This document shows positions 18,601 to 24,402 of a stretch of DNA of 64,000 bases, piece by piece; position 1 is the stretch's first letter; every line of letters starts with the position of its first letter. The notes beneath the pieces were generated by a model. It had not been told where the DNA came from. It did not search any database and worked only from the letters and a program-made list of their open reading frames with translations. Both the position numbers and the translations under genes were made by a program. The DNA comes from Luidia sarsii (lineage: Eukaryota > Echinodermata > Asteroidea > Paxillosida > Luidiidae), in the NCBI GenBank assembly GCA_949987565.1, contig OX465107.1, positions 2,183,684 to 2,247,683 on the forward strand, in the 5' to 3' direction.

Positions 18601-21027
18601 ATGAAATGAACCACTGAGAACAATCCATGACCTGCCACTGTGCATCTTACAGAGAGGGGACTAGAAGCTGCAATCTGTATGTTTAGAAAACAAAAGATTT
18701 GGGGCGCAAGACATTAGACCACGTGGCCCTGACAGTGAATCGTTTCAGGGAATTGCGCTCTATGAGGGCTCAGAAGATTCAGGAAAAAGCCTTCAAGGGT
18801 AAGCCAGGTGCTTCAAGATGCGGGAGTGAGAATACTGGTGTGTAGACCTGCAGTGAAGCAGACGCTTTGGTTCAAAAACGAGTGGCGCTTCGGGACAACT
18901 TTTTAGTCCACGATCCATATCGCAGCTAACGTCCTACTTGCCTTGGGGATGTTCCTCCGTGGTTCCTCCTCCTTCACCTCCTCCTCTGCCTCCGCCTCCT
19001 CCTCCCTCTCCTCCCTGTCGTCATCCTCGGCCTCCTCGATTACCACACGGACCTGGCAGTCTGCGGCCGCCGCCTCGCCGCCGTCTGTCTCCGTCTCCCC
19101 CTCCCCCTCGCCTTCGCCCTCGGAGATGGGGCTGATCTCGGTGTGGTCGGCCAGGCCGGCTGGCCTCTGGTGGTGGTGCTTGCCGGAGGAGTGGTGGTGG
19201 TGGTGGTGGTGGCTGTGGTGCGGCCGGTCCGTGGGCGACATCCGGGGGAAGCTCTTGTTCCGACGCAAGGGGCTGAGAGGATGGTGGTGGTGGTGGTGGT
19301 CCATGTGCCTGTGCCCTGCGACAGAAACAGACCGGGGACAAAGCCAATCAGATCAGAAGCTTCGCACGGTGGAAAGTACAAGGTGGAAAGTTTGCTGTGA
19401 CACCATGCGAGTCATCCCTTTTTGAGATTTGTTTCACTTTAATGAAACAAGTACAAACACTGTAGCCTACCGTGTATTGTAATATTCAATCCTTTTTGAA
19501 TTATAATTTTTATCAGACTTTTATTAATCTATTATTAATATCTATGTTTAATGTACATTTTATAATTTGCTGATGATTGCAAAACAGGAAGCCAAAATTC
19601 ATATTTTTACAGTGTGACGAAATAAATGATCTGAATCAGAATCTGCCCTTAAAACTGGAATGTCTCCCCTCTAATCCTTTCCCTACTCCCTGCCCTTCCC
19701 TCTGATCCCACCCTAGTCTGTCAACTGGCTTTCCTCTCCGTTCTTTGGCTTTCGTCCTTGTCATTGTGCCTCTGAGAGAGGCCCTGCCTGGAATTTGCAA
19801 TTTGAAATGGCCATCAGATGCACGCCTGCTCTACCTACACTACACTTGAGATCTTATGTCACGTAGAATGTAATCACAGGAGATATACATGTACAACACC
19901 TAATGGTTCAATGCTTTTGACTAGTGCCTACACCTAGCCAAAAGACTAGTTGATATTTGGGGAAGGCCACCACCTAAGGGCCAGATAACTCAGTTCGTTA
20001 GAGTGCTAGTACCTTAAACCAGAGTCTCTCTGCAGTAAAAATCACTCATGAAATCAAAATTGGTTTCAGATACTGCTTCACATACTAATTTGATGTCCAT
20101 TCAAAGAAAAAAGCTGCAGACTACTCACTGACTAAAACGACCAAAATGCAAATCTAAATCTTTTTTAGGAGGGCCTTTTGATCCAAGCAGGACCTTTGTT
20201 AAAGGCAGAGAAAGGTACTGCTCTGACCGAAACCTCGGCCCCTCCATTTGAAGTGTACAACACTTCTTTCAATGCCAAAAAAAGGGGGACTCACGTTCAT
20301 AGTCGTTCTCGTCAAAGTGGGTGTGATGCCCGGGCTGCACTTCCAAGGACGTGTCCAGGATCTCAAACTTGACCGGCGGCCGGAAGACCTTCTCCATCTC
20401 CGCGTCCAGCTCCGGGTTCCTCTCCCGGGCCGAGTCGCTGGACACCGTCCGGGGCAGCTGCACAGCAATGAGACCGTTAAACAATCTTTCAGCTCGTCCC
20501 CTGGAGCTCAGAAGCGGGTCGCTTAATGGGTCGGGGAGTACCAGCCTTTTTTTTTTCTTTAGGCATGCCGTGGTGACTGGTCATAAAGGACTTACAGCAT
20601 TGGAGCAATTAGATCGTGCATTATATTTATGAATTTTGTCTGGCAGGATTCTGTCTTGAGTGACTGAGTTTTGTTGGACAGAATAAAATCCTCTCAAAGG
20701 TCAGAGGACCTGAGGTTTCACACTTTATGATGGGAGCGCTTCATCGCCGAAAATTGCTTCATTAGGAAAGGCCCCGCTCAATCAAATCCATTAGTCAGCC
20801 AAAGTTCAAGATGTACTCTTTGCCGAGCAACTGGTATTCGATAAACGAATCAAAACCATCGGCATTGAATGTTATGAAAGTATGGCAAGCGAATCCTCTT
20901 TTTTTAACCAGCTAAGAATCGTCATTCCTTGGCTGTTTTTGTTTGTTTGTGCTTGAACGGCACTAGTTATGAATTTGAGCCCCTATCGTCTTACCTCGGT
21001 CATGTTGATGGCCACGGGGTCATCCAT
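965..21027 (-). CDS. SLC4A2-like: Gene A: AE-type anion exchanger (SLC4 family), complete, 22 coding exons
   Basis: This gene encodes an electroneutral chloride/bicarbonate exchanger of the plasma membrane, by family knowledge of SLC4A1-3. Coding exons in transcript order: 20995-21027, 20295-20457, 18942-19315, 17251-17411, 16496-16677, 15764-15915, 14912-15092, 14146-14281, 12891-13010 (cassette), 11362-11482, 10102-10509, 9274-9517, 8497-8709, 7425-7573, 6671-6865, 5758-6060, 4748-4840, 3922-4088, 2961-3214, 2237-2406, 1594-1764, 965-1033. All junction phases agree and the total is 4059 nt (1352 aa), a little longer than human AE2 or AE3. Residues 1-300 form a variable His/acid-rich region, about 340-760 the conserved cytoplasmic domain, and about 790-1330 the membrane domain. 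The long N-terminus with DVPGV and the [10 protein letters not shown] motif resembles AE2/AE3 rather than AE1. An in-frame TGA lies five codons before the ATG. Exact SLC4A1/2/3 orthology is not assigned, because invertebrate AEs may predate that split. Confidence 0.95.
1150..1221 (+). repeat. tRNA-like sequence, probably SINE head or pseudo-tRNA
   Basis: A 7-bp acceptor-like stem (agctcgg/ccgagct) encloses a D-arm-like 'gtcaagtggttaagac' and a B box 'ggttcgaatcc'. The T stem and anticodon stem do not pair properly, so a working tRNA gene is unlikely. It lies in the last intron of gene A. Confidence 0.5.
1594..1764 (-). CDS. SLC4A2-like: Gene A exon 21: last membrane segments
   Basis: 57 codons, phase 0 at both ends, donor GCG|gtgagt. 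It begins [13 protein letters not shown] and carries [16 protein letters not shown], very close to AE1 and AE2 in their last membrane helices. Confidence 0.95.
1855..1912 (-). repeat. tRNA-derived SINE fragment
   Basis: On the minus strand it reads 'cagatggtcagagcaccggt' followed by a B-box-like 'gggttcagatcccggtcaag'. Similar tRNA-like pieces occur near 10990, 23060, 34450, 41130, 43440 and 61050. Confidence 0.5.
1914..2152. mobile_element. Foldback element with 'TTCATAGAGCCGCTTA' ends
   Basis: The ends are inverted copies of 'catTTTCATAGAGC(c/t)(g/a)CTTA' ('ccattttcatagagccgctta' on the left, 'taagtagctctatgaaaatggg' on the right). The interior holds 'gattacaaaccccacttgtgatgtcaat'. Relatives lie near 8800, 25510, 48700 and 63515. 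Confidence 0.6.
2237..2406 (-). CDS. SLC4A2-like: Gene A exon 20: membrane segment with LFGVFLYMG and KHHPD
   Basis: 170 nt, entered after 1 nt of a Gly codon and leaving in phase 0 (AAG|gtgggt). It carries [16 protein letters not shown], a strong AE signature, then [14 protein letters not shown]. The Lys of VKHHPD matches AE1 K851, the second stilbene-reactive lysine. Confidence 0.96.
2645..2925. repeat. Heptanucleotide tandem repeat (ATCAACC)n
   Basis: A nearly uninterrupted run of 'ccatcaa' units, with 'cgtcaat' variants at both ends, lies in the intron between exons 20 and 19 and stops just short of the exon 19 donor at 2960. Confidence 0.9.
2961..3214 (-). CDS. SLC4A2-like: Gene A exon 19: membrane segment with GFHLD and TVRSVTH
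   Basis: 254 nt, phase 2 in, phase 1 out (ATCG|gtgagt). Motifs [36 protein letters not shown] and [10 protein letters not shown] are diagnostic of the SLC4 membrane domain. The Arg in TVRSVTH corresponds to AE1 R730 in the anion site. Confidence 0.96.
3330..3785. repeat. Polypurine tract, GGAGAA/GGAGG-rich
   Basis: More than 400 bases almost wholly A and G on the plus strand (polypyrimidine in the gene A transcript) fill the intron between exons 18 and 19. Open frames across it are Arg/Lys/Glu or Ser/Pro/Leu repeats and are not genes. Confidence 0.9.
3922..4088 (-). CDS. SLC4A2-like: Gene A exon 18: helix with the transport glutamate
   Basis: 167 nt, phase 0 in, phase 2 out. It encodes [16 protein letters not shown] and [11 protein letters not shown]. 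The Glu (residue about 1127) aligns with AE1 E681, essential for anion/proton coupling. A Cys precedes RGW here and in gene B. Confidence 0.96.
4160..4225 (+). repeat. Degenerate 'GGTCCTGCTAGGATCGAAACGTC' foldback arm
   Basis: 'gacctttcaaaggtcccagtaagacggaaacatcacgccctctgat' is a diverged arm of the element best seen at 9615-9925. The rest of the intron 4226-4747 holds no feature I can name. Confidence 0.4.
4748..4840 (-). CDS. SLC4A2-like: Gene A exon 17: membrane segment, [10 protein letters not shown] to TYTQ
   Basis: 31 codons, phase 0 both ends, donor CAG|gtaggt. [10 protein letters not shown] and the closing TYTQ match AE2 (VIGDFGVPIAI...DTYTQ). Confidence 0.95.
4970..5290. repeat. Diverged interspersed repeat ('GCGCTTAC...GACAACCTAAATTTCAAC')
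   Basis: The motifs 'ttcgttgaattcgacaacctaaatttcaac' and 'gaagcaagaaataat' recur near 45400-45560 and 59440-59500. It directly borders the TTAA-flanked element at 5318. Confidence 0.45.
5318..5685. mobile_element. TTAA-flanked MITE (piggyBac-like), copy 1
   Basis: The ends 'agtccctacacaacattggtc' and 'gaccaatgttgtgtaggggct' are inverted repeats, flanked by TTAA at 5314-5317 and 5686-5689. TTAA duplication is the hallmark of piggyBac-type transposition. The interior ('atagcatccatacgtt', 'cacctgtgaaaatttcagctcaatccg') recurs in three more copies. No transposase is encoded. Confidence 0.8.
5758..6060 (-). CDS. SLC4A2-like: Gene A exon 16: glycosylated extracellular loop and next helix
   Basis: 101 codons, phase 0 both ends (GGG|gtaagt). 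It starts [12 protein letters not shown], then an acidic loop with four N-x-S/T sequons (NST, NGT, NGT, NRS), then [20 protein letters not shown] and RNSRFLGRG. This is the large glycosylated loop between helices 5 and 6 of AEs. Confidence 0.95.
6609..6638. repeat. (GA)n microsatellite
   Basis: A short perfect run 'gagagagagagag' lies about 30 bases downstream of the exon 15 donor. The remaining intron sequence 6061-6608 holds nothing else I recognise. Confidence 0.85.
6671..6865 (-). CDS. SLC4A2-like: Gene A exon 15: helices 4-5 with K-L-x-K stilbene motif
   Basis: 65 codons, phase 0 both ends. It carries [26 protein letters not shown] and ends [14 protein letters not shown] (about 941-944) matches the K-L-I-K motif of AE1 (K539/K542) that reacts with DIDS. 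Confidence 0.96.
7078..7344. mobile_element. Foldback repeat 'GGTCCTGCTAGGATCGAAACGTCAGGCCCTCC'
   Basis: Several inverted arms of 'gagaaaggtcctgctaggatcgaaacgtcaggccctcctaattttt' are followed by the terminal motif 'ggtcattttagtcagtaagcagttt'. This is one of more than ten copies; the full structure is at 9615-9925. Confidence 0.65.
7425..7573 (-). CDS. SLC4A2-like: Gene A exon 14: membrane segment [11 protein letters not shown]
   Basis: 149 nt, phase 1 in, phase 0 out. [11 protein letters not shown] and [18 protein letters not shown] are SLC4 signatures from helices 2-3 that line the substrate site. Confidence 0.96.
7885..8330. mobile_element. Foldback repeat arm and 'CGAAACGTTGAGTTACCGGCTC' palindromic element
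   Basis: A short copy of the 'CCTGCTAGGATTGAAATG' arm is followed by a palindromic element with ends 'catggtgtcaccaaaaaccttccacttgg' and inverted 'cgaaacgttgagtcaccggctcttttcagagccacactt'. Related copies are near 31735, 49610, 53680, 61195 and 62750. Confidence 0.6.
8497..8709 (-). CDS. SLC4A2-like: Gene A exon 13: start of the membrane domain
   Basis: 213 nt, phase 1 both ends. [29 protein letters not shown] and [10 protein letters not shown] mark the entry into membrane helix 1, as in AE2 ([28 protein letters not shown]). A new Tyr codon forms at the upstream junction. Confidence 0.96.
8790..9077. repeat. 'ATTTCATAGAGCCG' foldback element followed by a G run
   Basis: The inverted ends 'atttcatagagccgtgtgaaaatttgcttta' and 'gtggctctatgaaattggccc' frame 8800-9030. 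A run of about 17 G follows at 9061. Confidence 0.55.
9274..9517 (-). CDS. SLC4A2-like: Gene A exon 12: end of the cytoplasmic domain
   Basis: 244 nt, phase 0 in, phase 1 out. [20 protein letters not shown] and [19 protein letters not shown] align with AE2 QFHEAAYLADEREDLL...CSVVLPP. The rest is a charged linker with a run of glutamates. Confidence 0.95.
9615..9925. mobile_element. Best full copy of the 'CGAAACGTCAGGCCC' foldback element
   Basis: The left end 'gttgcaaactgcttactgact' and right end 'cagtcagagagcagcttgcaac'-like sequence are inverted repeats. Inside are inverted 'agtgggcctgacgtttcgatcc...ggacctttctcaaaggca' arms. No coding capacity, so a non-autonomous foldback element. The intron remainder 9926-10101 carries the unrelated 'tcatcgtaacttacgatc' type repeat in degraded form. 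Confidence 0.65.
10102..10509 (-). CDS. SLC4A2-like: Gene A exon 11: core of the cytoplasmic AE domain
   Basis: 136 codons, phase 0 both ends (GAG|gtgagc). [40 protein letters not shown] and DYHEIGR match AE2 (IPENAEATVVLVG...PVPVRFLFLLLGP...MDYHEIGR). The acceptor is 'tctgcagCAG|GAT': a NAGNAG pair, so a single Gln may be spliced in or out (exon end 10509 or 10506). Confidence 0.95.
10510..10892. repeat. Polypurine tract of GGGGA/GGGCA units against a 3' splice site
   Basis: About 380 bases of 'ggggagggga' and 'cagggga' units lie directly upstream (in the transcript) of the exon 11 acceptor, so the transcript has an outsized CCCCT-rich pyrimidine tract. Confidence 0.9.
10965..11070 (+). repeat. 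tRNA-derived SINE fragment
   Basis: 'ggctggataactcagatggtaagagcgctggtacacaaaaccag' resembles a tRNA 5' half with an A box. It is preceded by 'ggcaaagaaaacttg', the motif that borders other copies. Confidence 0.55.
11362..11482 (-). CDS. SLC4A2-like: Gene A exon 10 (copy Y of a duplicated exon)
   Basis: 121 nt, phase 2 in, phase 0 out. It encodes 40 residues with [11 protein letters not shown], aligned over its full length with exon 9 ([11 protein letters not shown]). The equivalent human AE2 segment is FPRNISAGSLGS. By phase this copy is obligatory. Confidence 0.9.
11640..11815. mobile_element. Foldback repeat 'TTCACCAAACTCATCGTAACTTACGA'
   Basis: The left arm 'gatttcaccaaactcatcgtaac' is answered by 'gaggatgagtttggtgaaattgat'-like sequence on the right. 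Relatives occur near 33190-33260 and 36358-36450. Confidence 0.55.
12270..12665. repeat. Two interspersed repeats: 'CCTGAGCCTAAGCCGGGTTTTGGAAAA' family and a foldback arm
   Basis: 'ttcccaaaaaaccctggctcaggctccgg' and 'gacaaagccggagccagag...gggtttcggaaaagcgcc' match copies near 34755-34995 and 54800-55160. Between them, 12350-12505 is a 'CCTGCTTGGATCGAAACATCAGGCCC' arm with the 'agtcagtaagcagtttg' end. Nothing else is seen in 11816-12269 or 12666-12890. Confidence 0.55.
12891..13010 (-). CDS. SLC4A2-like: Gene A exon 9 (copy X, optional cassette exon)
   Basis: Exactly 120 nt, phase 2 at both ends, acceptor 'cgcccag', donor TTCAG|gtgtgc (weaker than average). It encodes 40 residues with [11 protein letters not shown] and a HHH, homologous to exon 10. 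Because both ends are phase 2 it can be included or skipped without a frame change, but it cannot replace exon 10, since exon 11 must be entered in phase 0. Confidence 0.85.
13011..14145. other. Gene A intron 8, no clear element
   Basis: A short GGGAGG-rich stretch abuts the exon 9 acceptor (13011-13060), and 'attaattattaattat' lies at 13557. I see no gene or recognised repeat in the rest. Confidence 0.5.
14146..14281 (-). CDS. SLC4A2-like: Gene A exon 8: cytoplasmic domain, AILLDLEEK
   Basis: 136 nt, phase 1 in, phase 2 out (CACAA|gtatga). [21 protein letters not shown] and [10 protein letters not shown] match AE2 (AVLLDLDQQ...VEQMVISDQI...[10 protein letters not shown]). Confidence 0.96.
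14570..14825. repeat. Diverged interspersed repeat with 'CAGAGCCGTGAAATTGGGCCCC' end
   Basis: 'gtaaagcagagccgtgaaattgggcccc' and the 'taagcgc' motifs link it to the repeat at 4970-5290 and 59390-59500. Confidence 0.4.
14912..15092 (-). CDS. SLC4A2-like: Gene A exon 7: cytoplasmic domain, [11 protein letters not shown]
   Basis: 181 nt, phase 0 in, phase 1 out. [34 protein letters not shown] and [11 protein letters not shown] match AE2/AE3 nearly word for word. This is the most conserved part of the N-terminal domain. Confidence 0.97.
15124..15235. repeat. Possible degraded TTAA-type MITE
   Basis: 'taaactctttccctaccacgagccg' and the inverted 'cggctcattgtaaactcttt'-like end resemble the TTAA-flanked element at 47133-47282, but the TSD is not intact. 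Confidence 0.35.
15335..15680. repeat. Repeat with 'TTCTTGTCATTCTGCCTTTGA' and foldback arms
   Basis: Arms 'agcaggacctttctgaaagacagaatgacagg' and 'cattctgcctttgaagaaggtcctccgaggaccc' border a purine-rich interior. The same 'gtcattctgcctttgagaaag' end occurs near 19760, 49000 and 60870. Confidence 0.5.
15764..15915 (-). CDS. SLC4A2-like: Gene A exon 6: HRLADVPGV segment
   Basis: 152 nt, phase 1 in, phase 0 out. [17 protein letters not shown] aligns with AE2 HRFEDVPGVRRHLVRK. It ends with a basic stretch and HRPHE just before VFVELDEL. Confidence 0.93.
16496..16677 (-). CDS. SLC4A2-like: Gene A exon 5: second His-rich segment
   Basis: 182 nt, phase 2 in, phase 1 out. It encodes [12 protein letters not shown] followed by a less biased stretch ending [20 protein letters not shown], which aligns with AE2 VPTDEIEAQTLATADLDLM. 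Confidence 0.9.
16735..17100. repeat. 19-bp minisatellite 'ACTGGTATACCTCATCATC', left block
   Basis: About 17 imperfect 19-bp units sit in the intron between exons 5 and 4. The same unit in the same orientation resumes on the other side of exon 4. Confidence 0.9.
17251..17411 (-). CDS. SLC4A2-like: Gene A exon 4: poly-His segment
   Basis: 161 nt, phase 0 in, phase 2 out. It begins [18 protein letters not shown] and ends with [20 protein letters not shown]. The His run is encoded by interrupted CAC/CAT codons, so it is partly a (CCA)n expansion. Confidence 0.88.
17455..17865. repeat. 19-bp minisatellite 'ACTGGTATCCCTCATTATC', right block
   Basis: About 20 imperfect units of the same 19-bp repeat as 16735-17100. 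Exon 4 and 200 bases of flank separate the blocks. Confidence 0.9.
18230..18530 (+). pseudogene. LINE reverse transcriptase C-terminus and 3' UTR, degraded
   Basis: The plus-strand frame near 18310 reads [27 protein letters not shown] (split here as [12 protein letters not shown] and [12 protein letters not shown]), like the 'WNSLP...FK..L..HLF' end of L2/CR1-type proteins. 'gccatgagcgtctcttgaggc' followed by 'ttattattattac' is a typical 3' end of such elements. Confidence 0.5.
18942..19315 (-). CDS. SLC4A2-like: Gene A exon 3: His-rich and acidic N-terminal region, GC donor
   Basis: 374 nt, phase 1 in, phase 0 out. [16 protein letters not shown] aligns with AE2 HRHTSHHIHHPLSTHL. A second His run ([16 protein letters not shown]) and two Glu-rich tracts follow, ending PRRNIPK. 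The donor is AAG|gcaagt, a GC-AG intron; a GT at 'caagtagg' would put a stop in exon 4. Confidence 0.92.
19665..20240. repeat. Cluster of repeat fragments in gene A intron 2
   Basis: 19665-19800 matches the 'CTTGTCATTGTGCCTCTGAGAGAGGCCC' family, 19975-20045 is tRNA-SINE-like ('gataactcagttcgttagagtgctagtacc'), and 20095-20240 is a foldback arm pair ('gcagactactcactgactaaaacgacc', 'agaaaggtactgctctgaccgaaacctc'). Confidence 0.5.
20295..20457 (-). CDS. SLC4A2-like: Gene A exon 2: N-terminal segment
   Basis: 163 nt, phase 0 in, phase 1 out. It is acidic and ends [11 protein letters not shown], the counterpart of AE2 YNDEDFEYHRH across the junction with exon 3. Confidence 0.9.
20995..21027 (-). 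CDS. SLC4A2-like: Gene A exon 1: start codon
   Basis: Eleven codons, [11 protein letters not shown], then GAG|gtaaga. The start context is 'cagcgccATGG', a good Kozak match, and an in-frame TGA lies five codons upstream. Confidence 0.88.
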
Positions 21028-21131
21028 GGCGCTGTGACTTCCTCACGGCACTCGTGGACGCAGCCTCTTATGTCACTGCTCCCAAATACCGGCTCGCTAT
21101 GGATTGTCCAATCAATCCCATGCACGCCTGC
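21028..21131 (-). other. Probable 5' UTR of gene A with an upstream acceptor
   Basis: In transcript sense 'ttttgactgttgcactgcag' at 21132-21151 is a strong 3' splice site, so a non-coding first exon probably lies further upstream (higher coordinates). The promoter is not identified. Confidence 0.5.
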
Positions 21132-23014
21132 CTGCAGTGCAACAGTCAAAAGGCAGGAAATAAACAAAAAATGCACAATGACTTATCAAGCACTACACAA
21201 TCAATTCAGTATCAGTGCATATTCAGCACAGATATTGCCAATGTACTATCACTCACCTTATTCACTGTTATTTCTTTTTACAATTTTCTAACCCGATCAA
21301 CTTTGGAGATCACCACCGGCATTGAAGTCACGCGGCATCACGCCACGGCAAGCACTGGCCACTACATCCACATTTGGACACATAGGTGCACATGCACATT
21401 GTAGGTGTACATGCGCATGTTTCATATCTACCTGCAACCAGACTGGAGCCACTTAGCGATGACAGCGTCGCAGCAATGATGGCCAAGGATTATCTCCAAA
21501 GTGTCATAAATTTTTTTTAATGGCTCCCCTCTCATAAATGATTCAGGGTTCTGTCCCTACATCACATGCAGTGTGTGAATTTATTAAAACAATACATCAG
21601 ACCACACGCACCAGTCTCACCTTCCATAAACACGCGTCTACTGATGACGCCCGATACAACCAACCAGCGGTGAACTTTGAGTCAACAAGGGGTCCGCAAA
21701 CACACACTGGCAACGAGCAGTTACTACTTCTTGTTTTTATCGGGCACCGGCCACTGACCGGCCAGACTAAATGAGTCAAGGATATTTTTCCCATAGAGTC
21801 TCATCCAATGGAGAGTGAGGGGGAGGGGTCCGAAACCTGACCAATTGTTCCCTAACAGAAAAAAAACACCAATTTGTATAATGCTCAGGGTTGTGTCGAA
21901 GGACCGATTTGAGTCATGTGACTAGGAATGAGTCAAGTCGCGCGAGAGTGCAGCTCGGTCGGTTTCCCGCAGGCTAGAGAAACCGGTCACTTTCCTCCAC
22001 TCTCCGATGGCTTCTCGATTAATAATCAGTCGCCTGCGATGACCTTAAAGCACACCGCAGCAGATGTTCAAGTAAAGACCTTATCACTGCCTTCCGTTAT
22101 CACCTCAATGTTAAGATCAAAGTCTAACAGATATCAGGGTGAAGGTTGTGCATGTACGCGGTTATCAACAACTGATAAGGAAATGTAAAACTTTTTGCTA
22201 ATTAAAACTGAGGGCAAAGTGCATCGTTAAGTCCACATTTTTCATAGTTTTCCACCCTCCCTGATGATAAAAACACAGCATTTTCAGTGGCATGATTTAG
22301 GACGATATTATTTTGGCCAACACGGATTGACATGGCGAAAAAGTGGTGGTGGCCAAACAGCAATCAATGTTTCTGTTCGAGGAAGCAAATGAGAAATTGA
22401 TAAAACTCTTGACAACATATCACCATCACACAGGAAGACAGGAAGACCGCAGGAAATGGAGGTTGCTTGTGTCATTCATGGCAATCGACAAATTACTCAC
22501 GCCCACATTTACACAGGATGTGCAGTGAAACCGCACATCAAATACAATAAGCAACATAGCGCTATTAAGCGGTGTACACGGTCATATTGTAAAGAGCAGT
22601 TTGACAAATAGTATAATTGGGTTTTTATCATACAAATTCCACTGTTCAGAGTGAAAAATGGCCAGGGCAGGTAATTTACACTACACACAACAGATGGAAA
22701 TTACGTTACAGACACGTTATATCACCAATAAGAGATTGCGACCTTGGCCAAAATATCCACATGATTCAACCTGAAAGTACTGTACATCGTACCAATGTCA
22801 ATACAGACTTTGCTTCAGAGGAAGGAACTAAACGAGTGGGACTTTAGCCAGGAACTTCCCACTTCCAAACTGAAGTACCTTTGTACTGAAGTACCAACGT
22901 ACATGTACCTTGTTTGCCGTACTTTGTTTACTTTGTACCCGTGTCTCATCCCTGGATACGGTTGAGGAGGGTGACCGTAGGAAATGAATAAAGACAAGAC
23001 AGGCATAATCTGTT

Positions 23015-23150
23015 TTTAGTCTTGACTAGCTGACTTTTTTGGGAAGAAACCATCTAAAGGCTGGATAGCTCAGATGGTAAGAGCGCTGGTTCAAGTCCCG
23101 GTCCAGTCAAAGTTTTCTTTGCCATTTTTCAAAATTGTTTTCAAAAGGTT
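23015..23150 (+). repeat. tRNA-derived SINE
   Basis: 'ggctggatagctcagatggtaagagcgctggttcaagtcccggtcc' has A-box and B-box motifs in near-tRNA arrangement and is followed by 'agtcaaagttttctttgccattttt'. The anticodon arm is missing. Confidence 0.65.
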
Positions 23151-24107
23151 CCAGTAACCTTTGCATTTATATTTCTTTGGGATAATTTATGTTATAAAAA
23201 TGACACTAGGAAGGTAAATGTAGGCCGTGGTAAATGATAGGTTTAAAATTATAGCACGACTTTATTGCACAATCGTGTGGCCCTCACCTCGTTGTGGTCA
23301 ATGTGTGGTCGACACTCGACATCCCTATCCAATAGACGTATACAGTAAAACAATTACGGCATTTTCAATGATTCATTCTTTTTTTCAAATGACGCACGGC
23401 TAGATTTTGGCTAAAGTGGTGACAATTTCTGGAGCACGTCATCAGACCGAACAGATATGAAGTTTGGTTCAATTCCAAACCATTTTTCACTGCCCAGAAT
23501 GGAGTTGGTCATTTAGTCTCTGTACTCTCGCCTCTCATTGTTAGGAGTAAAAATCTAGCACATTGTGCCACAAGACCCTACAGATGACTGCTGATTAAGA
23601 TTTCCTTTTCCGACGGCGTATGGTTTATGACATGAGTCCTACTGTGGTTTCCTAAACTCCTTCCAAGCCGAGTTCTGGTATATGGATGTCTTCCAAAAAG
23701 AGACATTTTTCAAAAAGAGTACACACATAGGTATATATACATGTACACTGTAAAAGTCTGTATATTCACTGTAGCCCTTAGTTATAGAGTGATCAAAATA
23801 ATGTTGAAAAGGGAGTATTAAAACTAAAAGGGCTACAGTTACCAATAGCTAAACGGTTATGATACGTGATGATGCCAGAAAAGATCAAATCACTATCAAG
23901 TATCTGGGAATGGTTCCACCAAAGGATAGGCCAGGTGGTAAGACAAAGAAGAGTGTTATCACGTTAAACTAGAGCCTGTAGAGGAAAGTGATCCTTAGGC
24001 TGTAGGTTGAACAAACATTCCGTGACAACGCTGGCACCTTTTGACCTTTGCAATTAATTATTGTTCCCATCCGGGTCAGACAGTCATAAGACTAAGACTA
24101 TATATTG

Positions 24108-24235
24108 CCTAGTCCGAGTAACTTGGACCCCGGCGACAAGTCACCCTTTTTTTTATCGAATTTTGAGAATCTCAATTTTCGAAATTCGATAAAAAAAAGG
24201 ATGACTTGTCGGGTCCGTTACTCAGACTATATATT
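24108..24235. mobile_element. Near-perfect foldback hairpin, TAGTCCGAGTAAC family
   Basis: The left arm 'agtccgagtaacttggaccc' through 'gacaagtcaccc' is answered by 'ggatgacttgtcgggtccgttactcagact'. The whole 128-bp segment is palindromic around 'gagaatctc'. Confidence 0.7.
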
Positions 24236-24339
24236 GCCTATTGCCAAATGCCAATTGGGATCAGCAAAAACATTGACAGTCCTGATAAGTATTCTAGTAT
24301 TTTGTATTACTACAGACAGCACTAGCATTTACCCAGTAC

Positions 24340-24402
24340 TGTAGTCCGAGTAACTGGGACCCTTACAATCGCCCTTTTAAAAAAGAGGGCGATTGTAAGA
24401 TT
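24340..24402. repeat. Second, smaller hairpin with the same 'AGTCCGAGTAACTGGGACCC' head
   Basis: 'cttacaatcgccctttt' pairs with 'aaaagagggcgattgtaag' just 100 bases from the larger hairpin; the head is shared but the arms are different. Confidence 0.6.
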
